A stretch of DNA of 64,000 nucleotides from contig CATNEN010000025.1 in the NCBI GenBank assembly GCA_950097015.1, positions 4,689,001-4,753,000 of the forward strand, in the 5' to 3' direction. The DNA is from Macrostomum hystrix. Lineage: Eukaryota > Platyhelminthes > Macrostomidae. Shown here piece by piece: positions 36,836 to 50,100 of the stretch. How positions within the stretch are numbered: the stretch's first letter is position 1; each line of letters opens with the position of its first letter. The notes under the pieces were generated by a model that saw only the letters and a program-made list of their open reading frames with translations, had not been told where the DNA came from and ran no database searches. The position numbers and the translations under genes are program-made.

Positions 36836-37345
36836 AGTTGTCGAGTTCATGCAGTGCAGCCCTTAAGTCCCCAGTTTCAGTTGATAAGGACTGTTTTCAA
36901 CCCAGCTCAGGTCGTTGGTCAGTTGGCCAACTATTTTAGACAGTCAAATTATTGAGTGCAATTTGAGCAGACTCTTCGAACTGGTTATTTGCTCAGCGTG
37001 GCTTTGAGTACTATATGGACTCAGTGCTTCTCAAGTTTCGAATGGGGCCAAATGTGCAATTCTCACATCTCATGTCTCTCTACTGTTGTCCAAGCAAGTC
37101 TCGACCAAAAAAGGAAGGCCGACCAATTATCGATCGATTGAATTCAAACACTGGCAATCGAGCATGGGACCATCAGGCATAGGCAGCTGTTCTCACTGAT
37201 GCTGACCAAGTGCGTGACTTCACTGAATTACGCTTGTAACAATGTATGAGATTCAGTAAAGCATTTCTGCTTTTCATATATCTACTTTACTATCAGATAC
37301 TCGAGACACGAATAATGACACAGTATTAGACGAATCCTAGAACTG
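36836..37345. other. Spacer between arrays
   Basis: Unique sequence; nothing recognised. Confidence 0.5.
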
Positions 37346-39505
37346 GCTGCAGGGGAGGGTGACAAGAATGTGACTAGCTGTGTAGGAGAGTGACAAGCAT
37401 GTGACTAGCTGTGTAGGAGAGTGACAAGCATGTGACTAGCTGTGTAGGAGAGTGACAAGCATGTGACTAGCTGTGTAGGAGAGTGACAAGAATGTGACTA
37501 GCTGTGTAAGAAGAGTGACAAGCATGTGACTAGCTGTGTAGTAGAGTGACACGAATGTGACTAGCTGTATAGTAGAGTGACAAGAATGTGACTAGCTGTG
37601 TAAGAAGAGTGACAAGAATGTGACTAGCTGTGTAAGAGAGTGACAAGAGTGTGACTAGCTGTGTAGGAGAGTGACAAGAATGTGACTAGCTGTGTAGGAG
37701 AGTGACAAGCATGTGACTAGCTGTGTAGGAGAGTGACAAGAATGTGACTAGCTGTGTAAGAAGAGTGACAAGCATGTGACTAGCTGTGTAGTAGAGTGAC
37801 ACGAATGTGACTAGCTGTATAGTAGAGTGACAAGAATGTGACTAGCTGTGTAAGAAGAGTGACAAGAATGTGACTAGCTGTGTAAGAGAGTGACAAGAGT
37901 GTGACTAGCTGTGTAGGAGAGTGACAAGAATGTGACTAGCTGTGTAAGAGAGTGACAAGAATGTGACTAGCTGTGTAGGAGAGTGACAAGCATGTGACTA
38001 GCTGTGTAGGAGAGTGACAAGCATGTGACTAGCTGTGTAGGAGAGTGACAAGAATGTGACTAGCTGTGTAAGAAGAGTGACAAGCATGTGACTAGCTGTG
38101 TAGTAGAGTGACACGAATGTGACTAGCTGTATAGTAGAGTGACAAGAATGTGACTAGCTGTGTAAGAAGAGTGACAAGAATGTGACTAGCTGTGTAAGAG
38201 AGTGACAAGAGTGTGACTAGCTGTGTAGGAGAGTGACAAGAATGTGACTAGCTGTGTAGGAGAGTGACAAGAATGTGACTAGCTGTGTAAGAGGGTGACA
38301 AGAGTGTGACTAGCTGTGTAGGAGAGTGACAAGCACGTGACTAGCTGTGTAGGAGAGTGACAGGAATGCAACTGGCTGTAGAGAAGAGTGACAAGAATGT
38401 GACTAGCTGTGTAAGAGAGTGACAAGCATGTGGTTAGCTGTGTAGGAGACTGACAAGCATGTGATGAGCTTTGTAGGAGAGTGACAAGCATGTGACTAGC
38501 TGTGTAGTAGAGTGACAAGAATGCAACTGGCTGTAGAGAAGAGTGACAATAATGTGACTAGCTGTGTAGGAGAGTGACACAAATGTGACTAGCTGTGTAA
38601 GAGAGTGACACGAATGTAACTAGATGTGTAAGAGAGTGACAAGAATGTGACTAGCTGTGTAGGAGAGTGACAAGAATGTGACTAGCTGTGTAGGAGAGTG
38701 ACAAGCATGTGACTAGCTGTGTAGGAGAGTGACAAGCATGTGACTAGCTGTGTAGGAGAGTGACAAGCATGTGACTAGCTGTGTAGGAGAGTGACAAGAA
38801 TGTGACTAGCTGTGTAAGAAGAGTGACAAGCATGTGACTAGCTGTGTAGTAGAGTGACACGAATGTGACTAGCTGTATAGTAGAGTGACAAGAATGTGAC
38901 TAGCTGTGTAAGAAGAGTGACAAGAATGTGACTAGCTGTGTAAGAGAGTGACAAGAGTGTGACTAGCTGTGTAGGAGAGTGACAAGAATGTGACTAGCTG
39001 TGTAGGAGAGTGACAAGAATGTGACTAGCTGTGTAAGAGGGTGACAAGAGTGTGACTAGCTGTGTAGGAGAGTGACAAGCACGTGACTAGCTGTGTAGGA
39101 GAGTGACAGGAATGCAACTGGCTGTAGAGAAGAGTGACAAGAATGTGACTAGCTGTGTAAGAGAGTGACAAGCATGTGGTTAGCTGTGTAGGAGACTGAC
39201 AAGCATGTGATGAGCTTTGTAGGAGAGTGACAAGCATGTGACTAGCTGTGTAGTAGAGTGACAAGAATGCAACTGGCTGTAGAGAAGAGTGACAATAATG
39301 TGACTAGCTGTGTAGGAGAGTGACACAAATGTGACTAGCTGTGTAAGAGAGTGACACGAATGTAACTAGATGTGTAAGAGAGTGACAAGAATGTGACTAG
39401 CTGTGTAGGAGAGTGACAAGAATGTGACTAGCTGTGTAAGAGAGTGACAAGAATGTGACTAGCTGTGTTGGAGAGTGTCAAGAATGCAACTAGTTATTAA
39501 GGAGA
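37346..39505. repeat. 29-32-bp minisatellite with 746-bp higher-order repeat
   Basis: About 70 units sharing GTGACTAGCTGTGTA and GAGTGACAAG, length-variable because of small indels. A block starting near 38279 recurs at 39025 with the same series of rare variants (GTGGTTAGCTG, GATGAGCTTTG, AACTGGCTGTAGAGAAG), giving a 746-bp higher-order period. Confidence 0.93.
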
Positions 39506-39509
39506 GTGA

Positions 39510-39710
39510 CAATATATTAGTACAGATGGTATTTCAATAGTTGAGTCATTTGAGGCATGGGTTAATCCGGCATGTTATGATGTTGCGAATGCAGCTCAGC
39601 CAGATTATTTGATTAATTTCCACAAAGCTCCTAATTTGTCAAGAGAGCCTGATGGCCGACAAAATGAGCTCTCAAAATGGATAGCTGAGGAATTGTCATC
39701 TGCCTCCTAG
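39510..39710 (+). other. Possible coding relic or terminal exon
   Basis: Just after the array an open frame of 66 codons ends at TAG 39708-39710. It has no ATG near its start but reads as plausible protein (VESFEAWVNPACYDVANAAQ, then LINFHKAP and ELSKWIAEEL). It could be a last exon or a decayed gene piece. I do not recognise the family. Confidence 0.25.
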
Positions 39711-40205
39711 CTTTTAGGGGCTTATGGCCTTTCTGTCAGTGCCCAGGGGGCATTGGATGCTTGACTCTTCTGGTTGGGAAACAGATCCCAAAGGGATAAT
39801 ACCGGACAATGTTCAGTGGAATTCCGAGACAAGCTTTGATCCTACTTTTATCCGTTTAATTTGCTGGATAAAAAAAGTGAAATTCTAACGAGGTTAATGA
39901 AGTTTTTCGTTAAACTGTGGAACTTCTTCAGATCTCCCCTGAGAGGCATGAGAGCCCTGTTTTGAAGCAATGTCCAATTTGAGGTCACCAAAATCTAATT
40001 CGCTGAATTCTAGCCGAGAAACATTTGTCATTCCTCCTTCGCTATACGCGCTTCCTGTTATACACAGGTTAGTTGCTGCTACAAGCTTGAAGAAGATGTC
40101 TTAGAGGGCATTGTGGAGGGCGATTCTGCAGGTGTTGAAAATGTACAGTCTCTCACCAGGCTGTGCCGGTAGAGCGCAAGAAATTTACTGCTTGGAATTC
40201 GTAGA
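39711..40205. other. Spacer, no gene seen
   Basis: Unique sequence between the possible coding relic and the microsatellite. Confidence 0.5.
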
Positions 40206-40206
40206 T

Positions 40207-40266
<60 letters not shown>

Positions 40267-40267
40267 C

Positions 40268-40306
<39 letters not shown>

Positions 40307-40359
40307 CAGATAGATAGATAGATAGATAGACAGATAGATAGATAGATAGATAGATAGAC

Positions 40360-40446
<87 letters not shown>
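40206..40446. repeat. (TAGA)n/GATA microsatellite
   Basis: About 60 tetranucleotide copies of TAGA with occasional CAGA. Read on the minus strand it gives Ser-Ile-Tyr-Leu frames, which are artefacts. Confidence 0.97.
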
Positions 40447-40447
<1 letters not shown>

Positions 40448-41137
40448 TTTTTAACCTGATTGACGTTAGCAATGCGAGCCAGGAGATTGTGTTTCACTCG
40501 CTCACACTAGCTGCACGGGTCGGGGCAGTCCCAGCAGAGTTAGCTGATCGTGAAGGCGGGTTGGTAACCTCTACGAAACAGGATTTAGGGAGGAAGAAAG
40601 AAGGATTGGGAGAAAAAAATGGCCGCGAAGTCGCGCAGAAGATGCCCCCTTTGGATGCTGCAGGTGCGCAAACTTCCCAAATTTTGCCCCCTTCCCCCAG
40701 TTCCTCATAACTCTATAAGCGCGCAGGTGTTCAATGTTCATGGCCGTCATGGAGTGGGATTAGTTGATGCACATACGCAGTAGAAATACATATAAATTGT
40801 TCCACAAAGAACCATCTGCTTCGTAGGACAGTCCGATTGGACCTGCTATAGGAGCTACTAGCTGACAGGAGTTTTTACAATGTGAGGCTTTTTCAGTGAA
40901 ATAGTTTTATCCATTAGAAAGAGTTATGGATAGAAAATGTTTGAACACTGTTTGACTTGTACTCGTTTTCACTTCGAAGAGGGATTCTCACACCAAAACT
41001 CCTGAGCTCGAATCCGCGGTTGTGAATGTGAGTCCGAATTCAGTTGGGGCGCAGCTTTCGAAGAGAAGGCCTAGCAACAATTATTTTCTTTATTTGGACT
41101 TCAACTGTTAGAAAATGCTTCCAACCTTGCAGTTGCT
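40447..41137. other. Upstream region of the GluN2 gene
   Basis: Unique sequence that should hold the receptor promoter and 5' UTR. No clear TATA box or other site can be supported. Confidence 0.4.
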
Positions 41138-44100
41138 ATGCGGTGGCAGTGGATAAGGCTGCTGTCTATGGCTCAGCTGATCCTGTCACTAGGCACCTAT
41201 GCTCGCCAATCGCAGCAGCTGCAGTTTCTTCACAAGCTGTGCCTGGAGCCTGTACTGCTGGACTCAATGGACGCCCTGAAGGAGGTCGGGCCACGCTACA
41301 ACCAGCTGCAGACGGGGCTCGCAGCCAATCAGAAAGCTCTGAATGAGACTCTGTTCGAATTTGTGCTGCACGACTTGAAGAATCTGGACAAGGCGGCGCA
41401 GACTCCAAAGAACCTGGTGCAGACGGTCTGTCGAATGCTAGAAATGGACGAGCCAAATTATGCCAACGCTCTGCTCATCGCCTCCGTGGCGCGCCGCTAC
41501 GTCAGCAACCGGGCCGCCACCAGCGCCACGGAGTACCTGATGCACCTGGCCACTTCGCTGGGCATTCCCTGCTTCACCTACCTGGGCAACGCTGTGGCTC
41601 AGCTGGATGTGAGTGCCGAATAGAATGGAATAGAATGGAATAGAATGGAATAGAATGGCATAGAATGGAATAGAATGACATAGAATGGAATAGAATGGAA
41701 TAGAATGGAATAGAATGGAATAGAATGACATAGAATGGAATAGAATGGAATAGAATGACATAGAATGACATAGAATGGAATAGAATGGAATATAATGACA
41801 TAGAATGGAATAGAATGGAATAGAATGACAGAATGGAATAGAATGGAATATAATGGAATAGAATGGAATAGAATGGAATAGAATGGAAAAGAATGGAATA
41901 GAATGGAATAGAATGGAATAGAACAGAGTATAATAGAACAAAGCAAAAAGTATTAGGTAGAATACAGCTTTTAAAAATGTAACTTTCTTCTCGCCATCTC
42001 CTCTACTTCTACCAAGAAATATTGAGTCGAAGCCAAACAAGCAGAAAATTTAATCCATGACATTTCAAATCCCTCCCTAATTTTTGGGATTTGACGCAAA
42101 TCCGTCTAAAAAAGTAATTATCCTCGTGTTTCAGGCGTAGAAAGGTTTCCTTTACAAAGCAATTTCGTCTGGAAAGAAAATGCCTATAATTGAAAATGTA
42201 CTTTAAATTTCTAATTTTGCAGCAAATGTCCATCAAGTCTAAGGTGAGACCATGGCATATTTCGCATATTTTGTAGCTGACCTGACTCTGACTGGCCTGA
42301 CAAAAGGCAATCTGAACTGTTACTCATTTTACTTTCCTTTCATCTATTAATATTTTGCCTTCTGCTCGCTAGCAAACTGTTTTGTACACAATGGCATTAT
42401 CAGAACAAACACACGCGACTGCCAATTTAAACTTTTTAACTCACACCATGCCATTTGAGATTCTTTAGAATCTGCTATTCGATCTTTTCTGTCAACTGAC
42501 AAATTTGCTATCTATGCGCGTTTAAAGACACTAAACCAGACACTGTGGGCTGGGAGGCAGACACACTGGGGGAGGGGGGGCAGACACACTGGGGGAGGGG
42601 GGCAGACACACTGGGGGAGGGGGGCAGGCACACTGGGGGAGGGGGGCAGACACACTGGGGGAGGGGGGCAGGCACACTGGGGGAGGGAGGCAGACACACT
42701 GGGGGAGGGGGGCAGACACACTGGGGGAGGGGGGCAGGCACACTGGGGGAGGGAGGCAGACACACTGGGGGAGGGTGGGTAGGGAGGCAGACACACTGGG
42801 GGAGGGTGGGGAGGGAGGCAGACACACTGGGGGAGGGTGGGGAGGGAGGCAGACACACTTGGGGAGGGTGGGCTGGGAGGCAGACACACTGGGGGAGGGG
42901 GGGGGCAGGCACACTGGGGGAGGGGGGCAGACACACTGGGGGAGGGGGGCAGACACACTGGGGGAGGGGGGCAGGCACACTGGGGGAGGGAGGCAGACAC
43001 ACTGGGGGAGGGGGGCAGGCACACTGGGGGAGGGGGGCAGACACACTGGGGGAGGGGGGCAGACACACTGGGGGAGGGGGGCAGGCACACTGGGGGAGGG
43101 AGGCAGACACACTGGGGGAGGGTGGGTAGGGAGGCAGACACACTGGGGGAGGGTGGGGAGGGAGGCAGACACACTGGGGGAGGGTGGGGAGGGAGGCAGA
43201 CACACTTGGGGAGGGTGGGGAGGGAGGCAGACACACTGGGGGAGGGTGGGGAGGGAGGCAGACACACTGGGGGGAGGGTGAGGAGGGAGGCAGACACACT
43301 AGGGGAGGGTGGGGAGGGAGGCAGACACACTGGGAACCCAAAGTTATAGCTGAATGTCCCCGATCCACGCCACCGCGCAGATGGAACAGCAGCCGATGTG
43401 CATCCGCCTGGAGCCCGGAGCTCACCACGTGGCGACCGCCGTGGCGGACTTCCTGGCCGTGTACAGCTGGCGCCGGCTGTGCCTGATTGTGTCCAGGCAG
43501 ACTCCGGGCTGGCAGGCTGTTGTGGAGAGCCTCAAACAGCTGGCTGAGGACAGTCAGAAGCTGAGCGATCCCAACATATTCAGGCAGGTGTTCCGGCTGC
43601 TTGCGCGTTACTCTGTTGTGGACATTCTGATCGATCTCGAACTCGTCAATCGCTGCCTCCCAATCCGCAGATTCGAAGTCACCCAAGTGCTGCTGTTTGA
43701 AGGCCTGGCACAGATGTCTGACGTCACCAGCTGCGGCCAAACGGCCTGCATTCACGCCTACAACAATGTCCTAAGGCGCCTGGCCCACGGAGAAGACCGA
43801 ATCTTCTTTCTCCATGGCAACTTGTTAGTTGGCTCACTGGCAATTCAACACCGTTTGAATAGAATTAAAATATGTGCTGCAGTGCTGTGGGCATCCAGCA
43901 GAATCGAACTCAGGGACCTTCGCGCAACACAGAATCTAGCATTTGAAAGTACACGCGAATACTGCCAACCCAAGCACCACCAGTCTCAAAACTCCCGCTC
44001 CAAAGCACCCATCCAAAACAAACGTCCGCCCATCCACCCCACCCACCCCAAAACACCTCACCCCAAAACACCCGCCCCAAACCACCCACCCCAAAACCAC

Positions 44101-47100
44101 CCACCTCAAAACCACCCACCCTATAACACCCACCCCAAAACACCTCACCACAAAAAACCGCCTGAAAAAGCCCACCCTAAAACACCCACCCCAAAACACC
44201 TCACCACAAAACAACCGCCTGAAAAAGCCCACCCTAAAACACCCACCCCAAAACACGCGCCCGCAGCGCCGACCTAAGACTTCTGACAATTCAGGCGCAC
44301 AGAAAGGCGGACCAGTTCAGTTTCCTATTCGGACGGGACTATCTGTGGATTGCGGCACCGGCGGCTGTGGCCAGTCCAACTAGCGACATCAAGGCCGGCT
44401 TCAATGCCAACCTGGGCGATATGCAGATCGCTGGACTTTTTGGTAAGATAATAATAAACAAAGGCTTTAAATCATTAGGACTTTTCCACTTGCAAATTAA
44501 TATTTTTCCAAACGCACATGTTCGCAGCATTCTACTACAACAGCGACCTGATCAAAGCTGTCACCGTGGCCTCAAGCGTCTGGTTTCAGGGTCTTCGCCG
44601 ATTCAAGCAGCGCCTGGTGCAAAACTCGGCTCAAAGCGGCTCCACTAACTGGGAAATCCTGCGGCGAATGCGACCGACCTTCAGGTGTTCGAATCGAACA
44701 GGCCTGTACTGGCCAGATGGAAGGGAAATTTTCAGGTAGGCAGCTGCTCATAGAATACCTAATCCAACCAGTCCTGATCCCCTCCTCCCTAGTCCAACCA
44801 GTCCTGATCCCCTCCTCCCTAATCCAACCAGTCCTGATCCCCTCCCTCCCTAATCCAACCAGTCCTGATCCCTCCCTAATCCAACCAGTCCTGATCCACT
44901 CCCGATCCCTAATCCGACCAGTCCTGATCCCCTCCTCCCTAATCCAACCAGTTCTGATCCCCTCCACCCTAGTCCAACCAGTCCTAATCCCCTCCTACCC
45001 ATCTTCTCGCTCGGTGATCCCTCTCCGACATCCCGCAGGCTGGCCCTGAACAGCTCCCACTGCTACGACTGTCACAGCGACGATCAGCGGCAATATATTG
45101 GCTTCGACAGTCACGGCATGCTGAATACAACGGAGTTCATTCTGTTGAACTCGCGGCCAAACAGCCGGCGCGCCTCGACCCACTGGCATCCGGTCGGCCG
45201 CTGGGCGATGAGCAGCCGATACGAGTCTCTTGGCGGAACCTCCTTCGCCATGGAGGGCGTCACCTGGCCTGGACCGTCCAACCAACCCCCGCTGGGAAGG
45301 CCGCGGAAATTCCGTCTAAGAGCGGCCACCCTCAAGGAGGACCCGTTCGTGCGTTACCGGGCGCCAGACGCTCTAAGCGGCGGCGGCAGCGGCTGCGATC
45401 CAGTGTCCCTGCCCTGCCGGGTTCTGGCCGACAATGTCAGCCTGTCCAACAGGTCAGAGTGCTGCCTGAGAACCCGACAGACAATCATTAACTTACTTAA
45501 AGAGTTTAAACCTTCTTTGATAAGCATTAGCATACCTTAGCAACCATTACCCTACCTTGACAATTACTAAGCTTTTAATTTGTGCATTCGGCCATCTCAG
45601 GTACAACTGGTCCGCCCCAAACGCATCATCTGAGCTGCCCTACATTCCCAGCTGCTGCTCAGGTCTGGCCATAGACATGCTCCGCGAGCTCATGAAGGAT
45701 CTTGACTTTGAGGTTGACCTTTTCGAGGTGCCAGACAAAAAGTGGGGCGGTTGGACGGTGAGTCGTTAAAAGCAAATCACCCACCCCGAAACACCCACCA
45801 CAAAACACCCGTCACAAAACACCCACCACAAAACACCCACCACAAAACACCCGTCACAAAACACCCACCACAAAACACCCACCACAAAACACCCACCACA
45901 AAACACCCACCACAAAACACCCACCACAAAACACCCACCACAAAACACCCGTCACAAAACACCCACCACAAAACACCCACCACAAAACACCCGTCACAAA
46001 ACACCCACCACAAAACACCCACCACAAAAAACCCATACAAAACACCCAGCACAATACACCCACCACAAAACACCCACCACAAAACACCCATACAAAACAC
46101 CCACCACAAAACACCCACCACAAAACACCCATACAAAACACCACCACAAAACACCCACACCCGATCCACTCGGCAAAACACCAACATAAAGAAGAACGAA
46201 TGGAACGGCCTGGTCCGAGTGCTTCTAGAAGGCCAGGCAGACATGGTTGTGACTTCGCTGAAGATCACGCCAAACCGCAGCGAGCAGATTGACTTCAGCG
46301 TGCCGTTTCATCGAACCGGGATCACAATTCTAGTGGCGCTGCGCGAAGGAGCCATCTCGACTAAGGCTTTTCTAAGTGAGAATCGCTTAGTGATTGAAGA
46401 ACTCATTGGAGAAAACGTAAATTACAAATCTCTTTTTGAATCGGCATTAAATAAAACAGAGCCGTATGACTATCCGTCCTGGTGCCTCATTCTGGTGTTC
46501 TCGGTTCACGCCTGCGGCGCTGCACTGTTCATGTTCGAGTGGCTCAGCCCGCAGGGGCTTAACAGAGGCAACGTGCCTCCTAGAGGTGAGAAAACCCACT
46601 TCTTATACGAGTCCAGCCTGATAACATAGCCCCCACCCCACTCCGACGGACTACACGTCCAGCCTAATAACACAACCCCCACCCCACTCCGACGGACTGC
46701 AAGTCCAGCCTAATAACACAACCCCCACCCCACTCCGACGGACTGCAAGTCCAGCCTAATAACACAACCCCCATCCAACACCGACGGACTACAAGTCCAG
46801 CCTGATAACACAACCCCCACCCCACTCCGACGGACTGCAAGTCCAGCCTGATAACACAACCTCCACCCCACTCCGACGGACTGCAAGTCCAGCCTGATAA
46901 CACAACCTCCACCCCACTCCGACGGACTGCAAGTCCAGCCTGATAACACAACCTCCACCCCACTCCGACGGACTGCAAGTCCAGCCTGATAACACAACCC
47001 CCACCCCACTCCGACGGACTGCAAGTTCAGCCTGATAACACAACCCCCACCCCACTCCGACGGACTGCAAGTCCAGCCTGATAACACAACCCCCACCCCA

Positions 47101-50100
47101 CTCCGACAGAGCACAAGTTCAGCCTGTTTCGCTCTCTGTGGCTGATATGGTCGATGCTATTTGGCGCCGCAGTCAATGCTGACAATCCTCGCGGCGTCGC
47201 CAGCCGTTTTCTAGGCAACATCTGGGCCCTTTTCGCCCTGGTATTTCTGGCCTCTTACACTGCCAATCTAGCCGCATTTATGATCGCTGAGGAGTCATAT
47301 TATGACCTCTCTGGCATCAATGACTGGCGTCTGAGACATCCGACCAGCCATCGGCCGCCTTTTCGCTTCGCCACCGTGCCATCCGGCGCTACGGAGGAGA
47401 ACCTGCGGATCAACTATCCAGACATCGCTGAGCACATGCGCAACTACAGCAAGAGCAATATTGACGAAGGCATTCGAACGCTTAAATCTTTGTAGGCGTT
47501 TTTGAATAAATAAATTGTTTATTAAAGCATAATTAGTGTGATTTCTTTCAATATAAAACATCACCCACAGCGAAATCGACGCTTTCATCTACGACGCCAC
47601 TGTGCTGCAATACCGTGTTGGCAACGACGAGGACTGCAAGCTGAAGACGGTGGGCAACTGGTATGCCATGACTGGGTACGGCATCGGCCTGCCCAAGGGA
47701 TCGAAGTGGCGCCATCGCATCAACCACCAGATACTGGCGTACAGGAATACCGGTGAGCTGCTACCATTGATGTGTTTAGCAAATTGGGCTTTGTCACCAG
47801 TCCACTACAATGTCACCAGGGCTGCTGGAGCGCTGGAGCAATTATTGGATCACTGGTGCGTGCCAGCAGAGCGGCAAGCTGAGAAACACGAACCAGACAC
47901 TTGGCGTCAAGAACTTCATCAGCGCTTTCATCCTACTGATCGCGGGCATGATATTCTGCTGCATCCTTCTGGTTCTCGAGCACTGCTTCTACCGGCGCAT
48001 GCGACCGCAGCTTAAGCGCTGGGACCGCTACGGCTGCTGCGGCCTGGTTTCAATTGTGAGCTGCGTATTGCTTTTATCTTCCAAGCCTGCTCCCTCTCTG
48101 TATAATACAGTGTTGGCTTAAAACTTCACTCCGCGCACAAACAGCACCTCACTTATCCAGCCACCTCACTCCAGGCACAAACAGCCCCTCACTTATTCCG
48201 CCACCTCAATCCGCGAACAAACAGCCCCTCACTTATTCCGCCACCTCAATCCGCGAACAAACAGCCCCTCACTTATTCCGCCACCTCACTCCGCGAACAA
48301 ACAGCCCCTCACTTATCCCGCCACCTCACTCCACGCACAAACAGCCCCTCACTTATCCCGCCACCTCACTCCACGCACAAACAGCCCCTCACTTATCCCG
48401 CCACACTGCATAAAGTAACAAAAAAGATTAGAAAAGTGTCTACAGAAGGAAAATTGATATATATGTTGTCCTACACAAGCGCATCTATCATCACGTGGAT
48501 GCTGCAGCGGCAAAATATTCTTTCCAAAGTCTTTCAATCAAACTTATTCACTAGAGAAGAGTGTGTGCTCTTAGTGTAGAGACGCAAGTAAAAAATCTGC
48601 ATAATTCAAAACCCAGAGTAGCTACGAGAATGCTAGAAACCGCAGCAAGCCAATGATAGGGTTGCAGAAATCGATGTTGAAAAAGTCGCCTCGCCAATCC
48701 AAGGAGGATGAGGCGCCGCCGCTCCCAGGACGAGAAACGAACAGGCGGAGTAGCAAAAAATCTAATCAATTGAGTCACTAGATACTTGGCAACAGAGGCG
48801 GGTCTCTCGGCTATCTAGAATTTCCCATCATTCGCATATAGCTGCGACAGAGCAGATGGTGTCCGCTTTCTGAGTCGGTGGCCGATTCGTAGACAGCCAC
48901 TCCCCACTCCGTGACTCACAATTCGCTTGGGAGCGGCACCCATGCAGCGTTTGGGAAATTTGGGGAGGTTTTGTGGTAGAATGCATCGCAACATTCGACC
49001 GACTTCAACCCCCTATATCCCAATACGGATGGAAGATGCTTTCCCTTCATTTTTCTACCTCACCTTACCAGCGGAACTGCCCTGACTTTCTCATTGTCAG
49101 GCAGGGAGAAATCTCACTGAGCTTGGAGGTTTGCCCCTTATGAATTCATGACTAGCCTACCTTCAAGCCTTCTCTCCGCGACTGCTGCCCAAATCAGTTT
49201 GGCATCGCCGCAGATTTGAGCTCAGGGACCTCCAATGCGAGAGTCGACATTTACCCCTCCGCCATTCAACCTCTAAGATTTTTAGCACAGAAAACACGAT
49301 TACTTGTTAGCAGATTTAAGAAAACAGGGTCGCCTCGAGTTTAGGACGCTAAACCTTTCGGACGCCTCGAGTTTAGTTAGAAACATGATTTATAAAACAC
49401 TTTTTATATGAAATCAACTTAAATATAATTTTTTAAACTCTCAAAATTTTGCTCAAATCTCATATTCCAGCCACCTCACTCCCTGTCCCTCCGCTCATAT
49501 TCCAGCCACCCCACTCCCTGTCCCTCCGCTCATATTCCAGCCACCTCACTCCCTGTCCCTCCGCTCATATTCCAGCCACCCCACTCCCTGTCCCTCCGCT
49601 CATATTCCAGCCACCTCACTCCCTGTCCCTCCGCTCATATTCCATCCATCTCACTCCCTGTCCCTCCTCCCATCTCCCACCATTGTCAGAGCATGGGCCA
49701 GTTGCTATCCTTCGAGCAGTCGGTCAACCAGACCGTGGACCTCATCAAGCATCACAAGTGTCGCAATCCGATTTGCGAGACCCAGCTGTGGAAGCTGCGC
49801 CACGATTTAGACACCACAAGACGCCGACTGCACCAACTGGAAGGATTGCTCAATGGCCGGCTGGCGACTGCAGCGGAGGCGTCGTCAGCTAGCAGAAAAG
49901 ACAATGGAAGCCGCGCTGATGGGCATGATTATTTAAGGATAACCACTTGGTGAGAATTGACCAAATTCCTAGCTTAGCCAAGACATACTTAGCGGCAATG
50001 TGCATCGCAGCATTTAACGCTGCTTTCAGTCCACACCTACCTACTTGCAGTAGCCAGGAGCAGATCTCGCAACAGCTGCCACCGCTACAGAACCTAAACT

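Noticed and set aside
42508-43755. Pro/Cys-rich 415-codon minus-strand frame
   Set aside because: It runs antisense through a GC-rich intronic array and a GluN2 exon; its composition comes from the array.
43824-44277. Extension of GluN2 exon 3 through the Pro/Lys/His-rich frame
   Set aside because: It reads through a good donor (GTTAGT at 43824) into an A/C-rich array, while the family alignment continues at 44303.
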